Source of the DNA: Candidatus Eiseniibacteriota bacterium
Lineage (GTDB): Bacteria; Joyebacterota; Joyebacteria; Joyebacterales; Joyebacteraceae
Assembly: GCA_030609365.1 (NCBI GenBank)
Contig: JAUWCJ010000005.1
Span: 1-53,394, forward strand
Direction of reading: 5' to 3'
DNA: 53,394 nt
The notes beneath the pieces were generated by a model. The model saw only the letters and a program-made list of their open reading frames with translations. It was not told the DNA's origin and searched no databases. Below are positions 52,900 through 53,394 of the stretch, one piece after another. The stretch's first letter is position 1. Each line of letters opens with the position of its first letter. A program made the translations under genes and the position numbers.

Positions 52900-52954
52900 T
52901 CTGTAGTTAGGCGACGGCATCCCGGCGGCCAGGGACCAGTGTTGGAGGATTGCC

Positions 52955-53394
52955 ATGAGACGATTGATACTGACGCTTGTGTGCATCGTGGCGGGGGCGG
53001 CAGTAGCGACGTCGACACCGCCCGACTTCCTCGAGACTTTCACGTACCCCGATGGTTCGTCTCCCCCGGATTGGGTGTGGACTGGGGATCCTCAAGGAGG
53101 AGGTCAGTTCGCGGTTCTGGACAATCAGTTCGTCCACCTTGACGGGGGCTACGTGTACTACGTGAGACTCGTTCCGGAGCACCCATGCTATCAGGGGTGG
53201 TACGACTTCGATGTCAAGGACTCGAACTGGGAGTTCGCGTGGGGCATATGCGGGACTGCCGATTCGGGCTGGTGTTGCCGCCTGTATCACAATGACGCTT
53301 GGGGGCAACCAGGCTACACGCTGACCTACAGCGAATGGTCAACGTTGCCGGGATTCCCGGACGGGCAGTACATGTTCCACAACTGCACGGACCA
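52955..53394 (+). CDS. Secreted protein, N-terminal part (runs off the right edge)
   Basis: Open from ATG at 52955 to the edge (146 codons). GGAGG lies 6 nt upstream. The signal peptide is MRRLILTLVCIVAGAAVATS. The mature part starts PDFLETFTYPDGSSPPDWVW and contains GQFAVLDNQFVHLDGGYVYY, which resembles the lectin/concanavalin-like beta-sandwich modules common in exported FCB proteins. Cysteines (ICGTADSGWCCRLY) suggest disulfides. Function is unknown; the rest of the protein is outside the window. The track-sized reading frames on the opposite strand here are shadows. Confidence 0.8.
   Translation, partial: MRRLILTLVCIVAGAAVATSTPPDFLETFTYPDGSSPPDWVWTGDPQGGGQFAVLDNQFVHLDGGYVYYVRLVPEHPCYQGWYDFDVKDSNWEFAWGICGTADSGWCCRLYHNDAWGQPGYTLTYSEWSTLPGFPDGQYMFHNCTD

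Larger units (their letters stand above)
52547..52954 (+). other. Intergenic region with promoter and structured leader of the right-edge gene
   Basis: No gene is supported. An inverted repeat TACCGG/CCGGTA lies at 52681-52700, a promoter at 52705-52733, and a nested inverted repeat at 52851-52899. The leader of the right-edge gene is about 215 nt. Confidence 0.55.

Overview
High-GC bacterial chromosome segment, most consistent with an uncultivated member of the FCB superphylum (Eisenbacteria/Krumholzibacteria/Latescibacteria-like; lineage inferred from gene content only). Pointers are large secreted proteins ending in a YPNPFNP-type sorting/FlgD-like tail, a gingipain-like C25 protease, a glyQ-glyS pair, a bacterial PhoH-PgpH-YbeY-CorC cluster, and an archaeal-type threonyl-tRNA synthetase. 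Genes are dense, often overlap by 1-11 nt (ATGA or TGATG junctions), and almost all of positions 1-45902 is on the minus strand. I found no rRNA, tRNA, CRISPR array, transposase or integrase.

Layout, right to left in the direction of transcription for minus-strand genes. Left edge (1-4600): a locus of related secreted proteins: one N-terminal fragment at the edge, one orphan C-terminal tail (pseudogene), one complete 938-aa protein. 4632-26342: a probable very long operon, phoH-pgpH-ybeY-corC-corC-DUF502-mgtE-recO-glyQ-glyS, then five tandem alkaline-phosphatase-superfamily genes and a membrane glycosyltransferase with TPRs. One of the five phosphatase paralogues has lost most catalytic residues. 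26555-27698: a short two-lipoprotein transcription unit (coiled-coil protein, LysM protein) with its own promoter and the best intrinsic terminator in the window. 27883-39742: hypF-hypC-hypD-hypE-hypA-hypB-resB-ccsA-vanZ-hisS-aspS, behind a promoter whose spacer is a perfect 16-bp palindrome. It combines hydrogenase maturation, system II cytochrome c assembly and translation genes; no hydrogenase subunits are present here.

39906-45959: an envelope-transport operon (GbsR/MarR-like regulator, LolA-like periplasmic carrier, two FtsX/MacB-type permeases, ATPase, outer-membrane beta-barrel) driven by a near-consensus promoter that overlaps the false upstream TTG start of the regulator. 46181-49627 runs on the plus strand: ECF transporter S component, archaeal-type thrS, metallo-beta-lactamase-fold hydrolase. 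49986-52546 is a minus-strand gingipain-like protease; a secreted protein runs off the right edge on the plus strand.

A recurring theme is that secreted or envelope genes have sigma70-like promoters with TTGACA or TTGACC, a 17-18 bp spacer, and a leader with strong hairpins. Two leaders (the 938-aa secreted protein and the C25 protease) contain a hairpin followed by a U-tract between promoter and start codon, which looks like transcription attenuation. The most interesting items are these attenuator-like leaders, the phosphatase array with its pseudoenzyme and triplicated ribosome binding site, the regulated envelope ABC operon, the archaeal ThrRS, and the palindromic hyp promoter. All functional statements are from reading sequence and family knowledge; no database search was done.
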